DNA of 64,000 nt from Stentor coeruleus (GCA_001970955.1 MPUH01000207.1:1-64000); one strand, 5' to 3'; positions 40,140 to 50,301 are shown, numbered from the stretch's first letter. Notes: generated by a model not told the origin, from the sequence alone. Translations and numbers: made by a program.

Positions 40140-40559
40140 ATGGAAAATAGACCAACAAAGTCCGAAGTAGAAAACTATTTCCCCTCACTTGTAAGCAAAA
40201 AACCATCAATATCAAAAAACATCTCAACAGGCCCATCAAATCAAAGTTCAGGCCTACTAACAAACAAAAATATCTACCCTCAAGAAATTTCTCCAACTTT
40301 TCAAAAATTAAAGTATGCATACAAAACAAAAAATTCATTCAAAATAAAAATCCCTTATTTTCCTAAACGACCATTTGGCAAGCATGATAGTATGAATACA
40401 AGTGAACTAAATTTTATTGAAATGGATATAAAAGATACTTCACATAATCTATTTGAAAAAAACTCAAAATTATATAAATTTATGTGTGGACGAGCTACTT
40501 CTTTAGGTTCTAAAAGAGTTCGTAGTAAATCAGTAAAGAAGCAGTCTACTACTAAATAA
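40140..40559 (+). CDS. Small basic protein of unknown function
   Basis: A 139-residue protein, Lys-, Ser- and Pro-rich and probably disordered, ending in a very basic tail (SKRVRSKSVKKQ). No domain is recognised. It starts at an ATG after a C-rich upstream region and ends with TAA, as its neighbours do. The basic tail could be a nuclear signal or bind acidic partners; this is inference. Confidence 0.65.
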   Translation: MENRPTKSEVENYFPSLVSKKPSISKNISTGPSNQSSGLLTNKNIYPQEISPTFQKLKYAYKTKNSFKIKIPYFPKRPFGKHDSMNTSELNFIEMDIKDTSHNLFEKNSKLYKFMCGRATSLGSKRVRSKSVKKQSTTK

Positions 40560-40713
40560 TAATTATACTTGTCGTTAATAGTGATAAAACATTAGTGTAT
40601 TTTTTTAGGACTTTTAATATAATCTTAGTTAATAATTTTGTATTTAGTCGAAATATATAAGAATCATATTGAAAAAGAACTAAAATTTTATTTATAAGAA
40701 ATATACACTTATT

Positions 40714-41452
40714 ATGACATATAGACGGCAAAATTTCAAGCAAGTCCCAAAAGAAAAAGTTAGTAAAATCCTTTGTAGATTCTTCATAGAAACATATATC
40801 ATGTATGAAATCAATTATTCAGATATCGTAAAACTTTATAACCACATTGAAGATAGTAAGTTTTTCTATATCATAACAGAACTTGTTGAAGGTAAACTTA
40901 TTCTTTAAGGTTTATAAAGAAAAAAATTCCCTTGAATGTGTCGCTATCAGTATTTTCAAGAAGTACTTTTGGCTTTAGAATATCATCATTCGCATATTCC
41001 ATCAATTGTTCATAAGGATATTAAGCCTAAGAATATACTTTTAGATAAAGAAGTGAAGATTAAAACTTACTGATTTCAGCTGGTCTAATTATTATTTTAC
41101 AAAAACACTTATACCAAGATTTACTATATGCTGAAATTTAGAATATCTTCCTTCAAAAATATTGGAACTTTAGAATATCTTTCAAGAAAATAGGCATAAT
41201 ACTTCAGCAGATATTTTGCATTAGGATTTTGCTTTTTTAGACACTTACTTGGGCTACACCTTTAAAATCAGTTTTGAGTTATCAGATTTTCGAAGAATAT
41301 TTCTATAAGATCTACTACAACCCAAGTTCTCTCCTCAAGGTTTATCCTAAAATACAAAACTTTCAAGATATAACACAATACGCTAATGATAAACCTAAAA
41401 CTATTTTATCATATAAAAAAATCTGTAAGTCAAATAATTTTTTTAATAAGGC
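40714..41452 (+). pseudogene. Dead protein kinase gene
   Basis: Kinase pieces follow each other in the right order but in different frames and with stops: the alphaC-to-beta5 segment (ETYIMYEINYSDIVKLYNHI, then FFYIITELVEGKL) at 40790-40900, the catalytic loop SIVHKDIKPKNILLDKE at 41010-41055, GTLEYLS at about 41163-41185, and SADI then TPFK-like remains at 41210-41270. The glycine loop, lysine and DFG are not found. No set of 15-nt introns repairs it. It is probably a decayed copy of a CAMK/AGC-like kinase of the host. The intact coiled-coil gene starts right after it. Confidence 0.65.
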
Positions 41453-42607
41453 ATGAAAGAAACGATGGAAATCCCAACAGTGCTAAATCCATACAGACAA
41501 AGTATAAAAAAGATAAAAAGGCAGCTTGAAGAAAGAGGAGACAATTCAATAAAATCACGCAAACAAATCCAAGAAAACTCATTAAGCCTAACCAAATGCG
41601 AAGACGAATGCAAAAAACTCGAAGCTAAAGTTGGGCAAAAACGTAAAGAACTAGCTTCACTAATCATCATAGAAAAAGATATCTCCATGCAAATATCCGA
41701 CATAAACATCGACCTAGAAAAAGTTATGAACATCTACAACAACACAAAAATGATAGAAAAAATCGACCTTAAAACAATAGAACTCATGGAAAAAACTTCA
41801 GAATGGAAAAAACAGCAAAACTACCTCACAAAACTTCGCGAAGTCTTTAAAAAAATAATTCAAGATCACATCGATAAAGAAAGAACTCTAAGTTCCCTAA
41901 GCCTTCATCTAAAACAACTAAAAAACGAAGCTTCATCTGAACTAACAGAAAAAATGTCGATGATATCTGATAAAAAAATAAGCCAAGAAGTCCTTGTTAT
42001 GAGAATCGACAATAAAACTAAGATTTTCCAAGAATTAGGTAAAGAAGAGAAAAAAGCTGCTGAGGATATAAAAAAAATCATCAATTCTATAATGAATGTT
42101 CCAAAAAATACTCAAAGAATTGAAGAACTTATACTCCATACACAAGAAAGAAATATAGAAAAAGAGCAAACGTTAAGTAATCTAGCTTATGAATACGAAG
42201 AAAGAAGAAGTAAAATATTACAACAACATAGAAGGAATAAAGAAGAGACAAGTAGGGTAATAAAAATGAAAAGAGAGATTCAAGATAGGGAGACTAAGAA
42301 AAAATATATTGAATTTATTGATAGTTTAAAAAAAGAGATATATAATTCTAGGAAACTTGGTATTGAATGCAGTTTGTATCAAAGTGAAATTGAAAAAATG
42401 AGGAAGAATTTGGAAGTATAGAGTATTTAGGAACTTTTAGAGAAATTAAGGGTTGTTAATAAGAAGATTTATGCTATGCAGGAGTTTAGAGAGGAAAAAA
42501 ATAGGAATAAAGAGGAGAATCAGGAGTATATTGAAGATCTTGAAATGCAAATTGGTATTCTTAAATCCACATTACTGTATAAGTCACAGTTTAGCTTTAT
42601 TTCTTAA
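41453..42607 (+). CDS. Coiled-coil protein, one 15-nt intron
   Basis: A 379-residue protein, nearly all coiled coil (Lys/Glu-rich heptads from about residue 15 to 350). The main frame stops after residue 321, but removing GTATAGAGTATTTAG (42416-42430) continues the heptads for 58 more residues (EELLEKLRVVNKKIYAMQEF and on) to TAA at 42605-42607. Retention gives TAG. No other domain. Probably a cytoskeletal or basal-body filament protein, by composition only. It starts at an ATG directly after the dead kinase gene. Confidence 0.8.
42416..42430 (+). other. 15-nt intron
   Basis: GTATAGAGTATTTAG; retention gives an in-frame TAG in the coiled-coil gene. Confidence 0.92.
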
Positions 42608-42697
42608 TAATTTATTGATGAGGGTTTTTTGTTTTTTTGTTTTTTTGATTATTTACCTGTTTTTTTTGAGGGATTCGGTGAATAATATAATTATAAA

Positions 42698-43540
42698 ATG
42701 GCTTTCATTTCAGTTTTATCTTTAAGAAGTCTTCAGCATTACACTTTGCTCTGTTGCGAAATAAGCGATATATCATTGAAAGATTCCTACGATTTCACTG
42801 TCCCTTATTTGGTAAAAGATTTATTTTTCAAAGCTAAGTCTCTAAATTTCCAGCATAATCTCACACTGATTTGCTATGATAAAGGTACAATGTATAGTGC
42901 TTCTAAAGCCTATTGGGCACTTAAATCAGTTGGTTATGAAAATGTTAAAGTTCTCTATGGAGGACTTAAAGCATGTATTGATTACAATTCAGAAGTTATA
43001 GTATATCAAACAATAAACCCTCCTATAACAAATATTTTATCCCCACAACTTACCACTCAGATAATAGATAAAAAATCCTTTATGAACTTAGAAATTACTA
43101 ATAAAACAATTATTTATGCGAAAATACTTTACAATTTTCTATATGATTTTTCCCCTGATCCAAGTCAAGAACATCTTGTTGAATATTTATCATCTGCTGG
43201 AGTTGAGTTGAAAACTTCAGATAATATTATAGTAATTGGTGAAGTTTCATCATTGTTAGGTATGGTATTTGAAGTTTTGGGATTAAAAGATTTTTTAGTT
43301 GTTTTAGAAGATTTTGATTGTACGATATATGGGTTTACATATGAAAATGAAAAAACTGAAAGCGCTTATTATGTATCAATGGTATCTGAATCTCTTTCAA
43401 AAGCCTCATCGAATTTTGAAGTTGATACAGGGAATGATGAGGATATTAAGTCACATTATTCTAATAGGAATAAATCTATTAGGGTAATTACAGAAGAGTT
43501 TCATGATCCGAAGAGTTGCAAATATTGCATGATGTTTTAA
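42698..43540 (+). CDS. Rhodanese-like protein with C-terminal CaaX box
   Basis: A 280-residue protein. Residues about 55-100 match a rhodanese fold of the mercaptopyruvate sulfurtransferase N-terminal type (LICYDKGTMYSASKAYWALK, then GYENVKVLYGGLKA). A second half (about 120-215) has the length of another rhodanese domain but no clear catalytic Cys loop. The last four residues are CMMF, a CaaX pattern suited to prenylation, with two more cysteines-lysine residues just before (CKYCMMF). So this may be a membrane-tethered, possibly non-catalytic rhodanese. ATG at 42698, TAA stop. The catalytic state is uncertain. Confidence 0.75.
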   Translation: MAFISVLSLRSLQHYTLLCCEISDISLKDSYDFTVPYLVKDLFFKAKSLNFQHNLTLICYDKGTMYSASKAYWALKSVGYENVKVLYGGLKACIDYNSEVIVYQTINPPITNILSPQLTTQIIDKKSFMNLEITNKTIIYAKILYNFLYDFSPDPSQEHLVEYLSSAGVELKTSDNIIVIGEVSSLLGMVFEVLGLKDFLVVLEDFDCTIYGFTYENEKTESAYYVSMVSESLSKASSNFEVDTGNDEDIKSHYSNRNKSIRVITEEFHDPKSCKYCMMF

Positions 43541-43565
43541 ATAATAATGGAATTGACAGTATGTT

Positions 43566-43670
43566 AATGATGATGATGATAATAATGATAATGATAATAA
43601 TGATAATGATAATAATGATAATGATAATAATGATAATGATAATGATAATAGTTATGATAATGATAATTTA
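43566..43670. repeat. Trinucleotide/hexanucleotide microsatellite
   Basis: About 100 bases of ATGATAATA/ATGATAATG repeats just past the rhodanese stop. A simple-sequence repeat, likely length-variable. Confidence 0.9.
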
Positions 43671-43728
43671 TTAAAATTTTAACCTTTTTTATGTATGTGC
43701 ATCTGTCATTTGCTAATTTTTCTTTTTT

Positions 43729-43929
43729 CTATTGTTTATTCACGATATACCCCACATCCCCTTAGCCCCTTTCACAAGGATCTGTACCCAGGTTCCTTGG
43801 TTTGCATGGCCAGTTCTTCATTAGTTTTCTAACTTCAGTATTTGGGAATAGGATAATCTGAAGAAGTTTGTCATAATTTTTCAAATAATAGCATACCAAA
43901 ACCCAAAAAAATAAAAATTTGTAAAGCAT
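43729..43929 (-). CDS. Micro-gene: 61-residue protein with N-terminal membrane segment, one 15-nt intron
   Basis: From the ATG at 43929 the minus strand codes for a hydrophobic start (MLYKFLFFWVLVCYYL), then a polar stretch including FPNTEVRKLMKNWPCKPRN. The 15-nt intron GTGAAAGGGGCTAAG (43761-43775) splits the Trp codon in DPWDVGYIVNKQ, which is followed by TAG. Retention gives TAA. Spliced length is exactly 62 codons. The region is richer in G+C than the surrounding spacer. The family is not recognised; one membrane anchor plus a conserved-looking, Trp-containing tail would suit a small organelle-complex subunit. No long ORF would reveal this gene because the intron breaks it. Confidence 0.65.
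43761..43775 (-). other. 15-nt intron
   Basis: GTGAAAGGGGCTAAG on the minus strand; the most G-rich of the introns seen. Retention gives an in-frame TAA. Confidence 0.8.
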
Positions 43930-44863
43930 AATATAAGAAATAGCATACCATAAAAAATCAATGTTAAATACAATATAAATAATAAAGTTTTTTATAATAA
44001 ATTATGGCCATACTGAATTCTATTATATTTCTTTAAGAATAGTGATTATATAAGCTTTTTTTAATACATAAACAATCAACACTTATTATATCTAAGAATT
44101 TTCATATTCTATATTTTTAANATACTATAATAATATATTGTAACTGATATTATTTTTTTATCTATACTATTTATATAAGCTTTTTTTAATACATAAACAA
44201 TCAACACTTATTATATCTAAGAATTTTCATATTCTATATTTTTAAATGTATCGGTTCCAACACATAAGCGACACAGCAATATGAGTTTTCTTCTCATAGC
44301 CAAATTTAATAATGCAATCCGAACTTTGTATTTAATACAAACATAAATTTTTTACAAACAGCAAAATTATTTGAAATCTATCCACCTAACTTTTTAAAAC
44401 CTCAACAACCTTCTTTTCAATGATCATATCTGAATACCTTTCCCTTTTCCACTACTTGATAAATAACTAATCCAATTGTCAATAAAAATATAATCTAGCA
44501 AATTAAAGTTTCTAAATAAACAGTTCAAAACTCTGAATATACATCAAAAACTAAATTTGTTAAAGCTTTTGATATATAAAACCCTTAAAAAGCATGAGAT
44601 TTCTACAATAAAAAATCATATCAATAATAAAAAGTATATCAACAACTTTTAAACCTTACCTAATAATTTCAATAAAATCAAAATATTACAATAAGAATAT
44701 AAATAATAAATCTTAAAAATCTCTTTTTCCTTAACAATAATATCATTCAAACAAATTATTTTTGGACAATTACTTAAAAGCTAACTAAGAACGTGTTGAA
44801 AAGTTTTCAATTCAATTATTTTAGTCATTTGTACTTGTATGGTGCCAAAAGATTGTAATAAAT
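43930..44863. other. Intergenic with duplication around an N
   Basis: Mostly C/A-rich spacer. On the minus strand at about 44225-44345 a protein-like run (YKVRIALLNLAMRRKLILLC) ends after 26 codons from an ATG; too little to call a gene. The duplication is listed separately. Confidence 0.5.
44046..44246. repeat. 75-bp direct duplication flanking an N gap
   Basis: 44046-44120 and 44172-44246 are the same 75-base sequence; the N is at 44121. Confidence 0.8.
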
Positions 44864-45508
44864 ATGCTTTTCAAGTTGTTTAGAAGTGTACCAGCACTCA
44901 GATCATTTAGTGAAGTCAAAGTTGTGAGTTCGCTTGTAACAAGTGATGCTGGAGCAGTTACCGATTCAACACCCTGGACACTTGATTTTAGTTCAGTCCC
45001 AGTTTACACTTCCGGCAACTACGATGAAAAAATGAGCAAGATTTTCACCAATTACGTATCCTCATTAAGATCAATTGCTGGTGGTAAGGCAAACAGAGGG
45101 TTTTTTGATAGTATTTTAGTATACAGCTTTATGGAGCATGTCCCTCTTAGTAATGCAGCACAAGTTGAACAGCTATCAGAAACTACATTTAAAATGACAG
45201 CATTTGACCCGACTAATGCTCCAACAATTGAAATAGCCTTGAAAAAATCTCCATACAATTTGAAAGTTGTTAGAGATATGGATGTTATAGATGTGACAAT
45301 GACACTTGATAAAGAAGGTAGTAAGAATGCAGCAGCTAAGTTACTTGCTGATGCTAAAGTGAAAATTGAAGATGTTGTAAAAGAAGCTGCGACTAGATTT
45401 GGTGATAAGAATAAGTATGCTACTGAGAGTATAACTACCCTATCTAAAAGAGTTATTGCTGATATGGAACAATTCCATCAAAAAAAAGTTACCGAAGTCG
45501 GAAACTAA
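44864..45508 (+). CDS. MRRF: Mitochondrial ribosome recycling factor
   Basis: A 214-residue protein of the RRF family, which with EF-G splits ribosomes after termination. The first 20 residues (MLFKLFRSVPALRSFSEVKV) are basic and lack acids, typical of a mitochondrial presequence. The family's hinge and beta domain are seen at about 80-150: YSFMEHVPLSNAAQVEQLSE, AFDPTN for the usual PWD, and SPYNLKVVRDMDVIDVTM. The C-terminal helix holds KLLADAKVKIEDVVKEAATR and a long amphipathic helix to the end. The sequence is divergent and the Arg-rich RNA-binding patch is weak. ATG at 44864, TAA stop. Confidence 0.7.
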   Translation: MLFKLFRSVPALRSFSEVKVVSSLVTSDAGAVTDSTPWTLDFSSVPVYTSGNYDEKMSKIFTNYVSSLRSIAGGKANRGFFDSILVYSFMEHVPLSNAAQVEQLSETTFKMTAFDPTNAPTIEIALKKSPYNLKVVRDMDVIDVTMTLDKEGSKNAAAKLLADAKVKIEDVVKEAATRFGDKNKYATESITTLSKRVIADMEQFHQKKVTEVGN

Positions 45509-46176
45509 CTAATAGTAATAGATGATATGAATTTATAATTTATATTAGATTGTTTATTTTGGGAATATAAGAGAAAATTTGAAATTTAGTATATAAATAT
45601 TGATTGTATTGGAGGAGTTAAAGAGGAGTTAAGAATATTGTTAAGGTTTATTATTTTAAGATTGTAATTTTGATGAAATTAAAGATAGTTTATTTCAGTT
45701 ATTGGGAAAATTACAGTTTTGCCAATGGGGCAAAGAAAAATGGGCTTGGTGAGTAAAGATTTTTTCACAGGTATTAGATAAGGAAAATTTAATCAAATGT
45801 GACTTTATATTGATAATTATATGATGGATGATTTGGTTGACACAAATTACGGTAGTTTTAATATTTGCCGATGCTAATTTTTATAACAAAATACAAATGC
45901 CAATTAATTGACTAATTATTATACAATTTGTGCATATTATTTAAAATTCAACAAACATTTTTTGGATTAGTTTTTACAGTTGTATCCATCCATCTAACAT
46001 CATCGAAAAACAATATAACTTTTTTAACCTAATAATATCAACACAACAATCCTCCGATTACATTATAAATTATCTATGAAAATAATCATATTATTTATAC
46101 ATATTCAGTATTTATCCAATATATTTAAAAAGTAAACTATAAGCATCTAAATCATAAAAAAAATTTTAGCCTCATT
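45509..46176. other. Convergent intergenic with G-to-C switch near 45870
   Basis: G-rich to about 45860, then C-rich. A 27-codon + strand frame at 45674 is protein-like but unsupported. No gene called. Confidence 0.6.
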
Positions 46177-46815
46177 TTAATCTACATATTCTACTTCAAA
46201 TTTTACCTCAGAACTCTCTACTGAATAATGTTCAAGTACCAGTTTACTAAAAGTCAAAAAATGAACTGTTACAAACAAACCAATAAAAGTTGACATAAAA
46301 GTTGCTGTCAAACCATACATAGCTGTGTTTTCTCCAACCCGGAATCCACTTATTATCACCCATAATACAAATCCAAAAACATAAAATAAAAACGCAAGAT
46401 AAACTACTATAGAATGTTTCCATGAACCTGTTCCTAATATGATAGGTTTTATACAAAGTATTGATATTAAATGCAATATAATTGAAATGATAAAAAAACC
46501 AAGAACTATTGCTCCCGCCTGCATACTTTTCTGAATTTCTTCACAAGTTGATGATGCCAAAGTACAATTTTGATGAAGTTCAATAAAGTTTTTGCAGTTA
46601 GTTAAAAAGTAATCAGTGCATATCATATATAAGTAAATATTACTCCATTCTTCATTTTTCCAATACCAAGGTGTGATTATTGACACTATTATCGAGAAAA
46701 TACAAATGATTCTGAATTTTGTGTTGAGTCTGATGTTTTTTATAGCTTCTTTGTGTAGTTCGAGAGCTATGCCTTTTTCGATTTCTTTGTATATCTTGCT
46801 TTTTTTAGAAAACAT
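46177..46815 (-). CDS. Four-pass membrane protein
   Basis: A 212-residue protein with membrane segments at about 34-51 (IICIFSIIVSIITPWYW), 100-122 (AGAIVLGFFIISIILHLISI), 135-157 and 168-190. Both ends are cytoplasmic by charge. The loop between the first two segments holds four cysteines (CTDYF, NCKNF, NCTLASSTC), a claudin/tetraspan-like feature, and would be outside and disulfide-bonded. It belongs to no family I can name; such tetraspan proteins are abundant in ciliates. ATG at 46815, stop TAA. Confidence 0.75.
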   Translation of the reverse strand: MFSKKSKIYKEIEKGIALELHKEAIKNIRLNTKFRIICIFSIIVSIITPWYWKNEEWSNIYLYMICTDYFLTNCKNFIELHQNCTLASSTCEEIQKSMQAGAIVLGFFIISIILHLISILCIKPIILGTGSWKHSIVVYLAFLFYVFGFVLWVIISGFRVGENTAMYGLTATFMSTFIGLFVTVHFLTFSKLVLEHYSVESSEVKFEVEYVD

Positions 46816-47010
46816 TATATTAAAAGGTATTTAAAAAATGGTTTATGGAGATTTTTTTGTAAGAAACAATAGGATTATTATGATTTTGTATAAAATAAAT
46901 ATATAAACGTTTTTATATGGCAAAGCATCATATTATTAATCTTTAATTCCATAAAGTAAACATTTGAAATCTAAACTTTTAGCATTACTTCCATTTAATC
47001 ATATTTAAGT

Positions 47011-47562
47011 CTATACGATTTCTTCTTTCGGGACATAATCCTCAGTATGTACAATCATATCAGACAACAACTGCAAACTTTTAAGAAGCGCAGCTTCAAG
47101 ACTATCATTCTCAACCATATTGACAAAATTTCCATTAGTTCCAATCCTATCTTCATACAAATGTTTAAAAAAATCGTTTTCTTGCATTTTTTTAGTAATA
47201 AAGTTAGCATATTTTACCAATTGAACCCTAGATTGAGTTTTCCTAATTGGTATATTAACTGGAATATTACTTTGTATTTCTGGTACTCTAAGTGATCTAT
47301 ATAAATTATACATTTCAGTTCTACTAGAGTTGTTAGGATATCCTACAGAACTTCCATATCTTCTTGACTCTAATCTTGAATGAAGATTTTCACGATTTTT
47401 GTCGATAATTTCTATGAGTTTGTTGCTTTGGACAAAATTCGAAGTCTTATTAGAAAAGCTTGAATTCACAGTTTCTATGCTTTTATCGCTTCTAGGAGTT
47501 GTACTGCCACCTTTTGAAAGACGCCGGTTCAGTTCAAGGTTTAGAGTGATTCTACGAGACAT
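47011..47562 (-). CDS. Small Ser/Arg-rich protein of unknown function
   Basis: A 183-residue protein starting at the ATG at 47562 (MSRRITLNLELNRRLS). The frame is open further upstream to 47679, but that codon is TTG and the extra residues look like spacer translation. The N-terminal 110 residues are basic and disordered with SPxxDKS-like motifs; the C-terminal 70 (KYANFITKKMQENDFFKHLY, then LEAALLKSLQLLSDMI) are helical. No family recognised. Confidence 0.65.
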   Translation of the reverse strand: MSRRITLNLELNRRLSKGGSTTPRSDKSIETVNSSFSNKTSNFVQSNKLIEIIDKNRENLHSRLESRRYGSSVGYPNNSSRTEMYNLYRSLRVPEIQSNIPVNIPIRKTQSRVQLVKYANFITKKMQENDFFKHLYEDRIGTNGNFVNMVENDSLEAALLKSLQLLSDMIVHTEDYVPKEEIV

Positions 47563-47835
47563 TATTATGCGGTTTTGTGTGTAAATATGAGAAAAGGTTT
47601 TATGATTTAAATATTGGATATTTTTAGTTGAGTAAATAGGAATTTGTGAAGAAATATATTTATTATAAACTTTAATCAAGAGATTTTTATGTATTGTGCA
47701 GTTTATAAGTGAGATATTTTTTTATTAAGGCAATTTTATAGTTTATGATGTTATAAATTTGATAATTTATATGGTTTTATTTCGGAAAAGGGTTAGTTTT
47801 TGTGTTTTATTCTTAAAATAGTCAGTTTTTGTAGT

Positions 47836-47907
47836 ATGAGAAAACCTAGGCAGATTAAAGTGATTTATGATTATTTTGGATATTTTGATGCTGAAGATAA
47901 AGTTTGA
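47836..47907 (+). other. Possible upstream open reading frame
   Basis: A 24-codon frame (MRKPRQIKVIYDYFGYFDAE..., TGA) ends two bases before the ATG of the next gene. It may reduce or gate translation of that gene by reinitiation. Short uORFs also occur by chance. Confidence 0.35.
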
Positions 47908-47909
47908 TA

Positions 47910-48674
47910 ATGGAACTTGGTGAATCTTGTCCAGACTGTGGGAAAAATTTTGCTAAAGTAGAAAAAGTATGTGAATGCACTATGTGCCAGAAAATGTTCT
48001 GTGAAAACCATTCGAAGTTAGGATCAAGAAAAGAAGTACTGTGTCGAGGTTGCTTTAGAATCCTACTAAGGAAAAAAATGATAAAGGATTACGGACCTGT
48101 TGCAATAAAACTAGATAAAGATTTGAGAATCCTTAAAGCTAATAAAACAACATCTAGGCTTCAGCTAGAAAAAAAAAGAAATACGCATAAAAGACTAAAA
48201 TCACAACTTGAAAGTCTAAAATCTCAACATCTAGAAAAAATCCAAGCCCTTAAAGATAATATCTCTAATACTATATCATCGAATTTGTCTCTACAAAATG
48301 CTGTTGTGTGTTTAGAGAAAGCTTTAAAAGATATACAAGAATGTGTTAAATTAAAAAAATCTGAATTTATTTTAACTCTCAGTACCTTAGATAAATTAGT
48401 TCAAGAAAAAACAGCTTTAAGCCATGAAGTGCATAATTTGGATAAACTAATAGAATACTTGAAAATGAACAGTAAAAATAATATTCCAGCTATTAGGCTC
48501 AAAAGATTTTGCTGCTTAAACTGCTATAAAAAATTGAAAGATAAGTTTAGAAAGCATTATGCTTCTAATTCATTTGGGAATTCGGTTATTGCTGAGAGTA
48601 TTAAGAGAGATAAATATAGTGTTAAATCGCTACCAAATTATCGTGGGGATGCTTGTAATTGCTCGATATGCTAG
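47910..48674 (+). CDS. FYVE-like zinc finger / coiled-coil protein
   Basis: A 254-residue protein. The N-terminal 50 residues hold a double zinc cluster (CPDC, CECTMC, FCENH, CRGC) with the spacing of FYVE/PHD-like fingers, but without the basic RKHHCR patch that binds PI3P. A long coiled coil follows (about 75-195), then a Cys-rich tail (FCCLNCYKK and a terminal CNCSIC). The frame is open upstream only to a TTG; the ATG at 47910 is the sensible start. Likely a scaffold that binds a membrane or partner by its finger and dimerises by its coil. TAG stop. Confidence 0.7.
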   Translation: MELGESCPDCGKNFAKVEKVCECTMCQKMFCENHSKLGSRKEVLCRGCFRILLRKKMIKDYGPVAIKLDKDLRILKANKTTSRLQLEKKRNTHKRLKSQLESLKSQHLEKIQALKDNISNTISSNLSLQNAVVCLEKALKDIQECVKLKKSEFILTLSTLDKLVQEKTALSHEVHNLDKLIEYLKMNSKNNIPAIRLKRFCCLNCYKKLKDKFRKHYASNSFGNSVIAESIKRDKYSVKSLPNYRGDACNCSIC

Positions 48675-49388
48675 AAATATTAAATAAATTGTTGAAATGT
48701 AAGTTTTATAAGATTTGTTGTTTTGTGGTAATAGATTTAAATCATGAAACTTTAAATTTTGATTAATTTTTGTTTTATAGTTGAGAAATAGGTAAAAAAT
48801 GAGAGATTTGTATAATTATACATTAAATCGATGTTTGGTTTAAATAAATGCTTATAAAATATATTTAATTATACTCTAGCATAATATTTCAGTATACATC
48901 AATACACAAAAACTAACTAAAATACATCAATACAAAATCTTATATAAAAAAACTTATCAGTAATATTCAATCAAGCCATAATTTATATATTTTACCTAAA
49001 AAACAATAATCCTCATAAAAAAAACTATTCCACAAACTAACAATAGCATAAACATCCTATCAAAAATAAAAAAATCTTAATTTATACAAGCCAAACTATC
49101 AAAATATAAAAATTATTATACAATAAAATCTTTAAAAAACCTAAAATCATAAACAAAATCTGCCAATAAAATACCAAAAATCCTTCTAAGAGTTTTTATA
49201 TGAAAATTTCATTAATAACTATCAAATCTACATCTAGATTATAATAAAAATCATAAACAATCAAGTGCCAAAAAATTATAAAAAACGCTTAATTTTCTAA
49301 ACATTATACTATTTGCTTATACACTCAACAGTTTAAAAAATCAATAATTGTAGTATATAATCGTAAAATCATATAATAAAATAGCAAA
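48675..49388. other. Intergenic with G-to-C switch near 48875
   Basis: G-rich to about 48870, then C-rich and G-poor up to and beyond the tRNA gene. No protein gene seen. Confidence 0.65.
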
Positions 49389-49472
49389 GCATACATGGCC
49401 GAGCGGTCTAAGGCGATAGACTCAAGATCTACTGGAAGCAATTCCGCGTGAGTTCAAATCTCACTGTATGCA
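49389..49472 (+). tRNA. tRNA-Leu (anticodon CAA)
   Basis: An 84-nt class II tRNA without intron. Acceptor stem GCATACA pairs with TGTATGC, D arm GCCGAGCGGTCTAAGGC, anticodon loop CTCAAGA (anticodon CAA, reads UUG), long variable arm GGAAGCAATTCC, T arm GTGAG-TTCAAAT-CTCAC, discriminator A. The first anticodon-stem pair is A-C (ATAGA against TCTAC), the rest pair. The standard-code reading is consistent with the protein genes. A T6 run follows directly. Confidence 0.95.
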
Positions 49473-49478
49473 TTTTTT
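49473..49478 (+). terminator. RNA polymerase III terminator
   Basis: Six Ts immediately after the tRNA discriminator base, the usual Pol III stop. Confidence 0.85.
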
Positions 49479-49959
49479 ATATTTCTCATCATAAAAATAT
49501 CCTACAACCTACCTCTTAAATTATTTTTCTACAACATCTCTACTTCATACAAAACAAATTTCCTTAATTATCCTAATCAATTATTCTTTTACCCACTTTT
49601 TTATCATTAATTTCTCTTTACCTTCCTGAATTTTTTAAAATATTTTCCCTCATGTTTTCTCTTTTAATAAAATTTTCCATATCACAAATCATCAGTTTGG
49701 TTTGATTTTCTCTAAAGAAATACTAAATACTTATTTTTTATATAAAATATTTCATGATTTTAAAGTTTAGGATATAAAGTTAGCATATTTATTATAGCAA
49801 TGACCTTTTATTATATATATATTAAATAAACATATAAACATATAATGCAAAAATAAGGAAAAAGATTAAGATATAGTTAAGAAAGCATATGAAAAAATTG
49901 TGTGGCTTACTGAGTTATACTAAATATATAGAAAGGCCATTAAGAACCTTAAATAATTT
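49479..49959. other. Intergenic, C-rich then mixed
   Basis: The C-rich composition continues through the tRNA gene to about 49690, so the tRNA does not have the G-rich right flank that protein genes show. No gene seen. Confidence 0.6.
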
Positions 49960-50301
49960 ATGGAAAATTCGGTCAGAAAAGCTGAAGGACCTGCTATTTT
50001 GTCTCCTAAGCCTATGAGAATTGCAGAATGTGCACTTAGGTCGACAATAACTAATCCTTTTGATGGACTTGGTCCTCTTCAGAGATCCTTCAGCTGTGAT
50101 CAAGAAAACGAACTTCTCCATACAGAACTTAGTTGGATACTTAACTCATCAAACAGTTTTCCTACAAGTAAATCACTTCCTTCACCACTTTTTACTAGAT
50201 TCTCAGAAAGGCCTCCAACAAGGCATAGAGTAAATCCAATAATCTTCGATGAAAAGTTTTTAAAATTCGAGTCAGGTAGCACAGCAAGTGAAGAGTTGTA
50301 A
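49960..50301 (+). CDS. Small disordered protein
   Basis: A 113-residue protein rich in Ser, Pro and Arg, with no hydrophobic segment and no domain I recognise. Motifs such as LSPKP, TNPF, and SLPSPLF look like kinase or docking sites. ATG at 49960, TAA stop. It is the only + strand frame of good composition here; the reverse frame is a shadow. Confidence 0.55.
   Translation: MENSVRKAEGPAILSPKPMRIAECALRSTITNPFDGLGPLQRSFSCDQENELLHTELSWILNSSNSFPTSKSLPSPLFTRFSERPPTRHRVNPIIFDEKFLKFESGSTASEEL

Noticed and set aside
44225-44345. Basic, Leu-rich minus-strand run that recalls a transposase fragment
   Set aside because: Only about 45 codons, no catalytic residues, no terminal repeats, beside an assembly gap. 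Not enough for a mobile element.
45674-45757. 27-codon + strand frame with protein-like residues
   Set aside because: Too short, no 15-nt intron extends it, and it lies in a G-rich downstream flank. Only RNA data could revive it.
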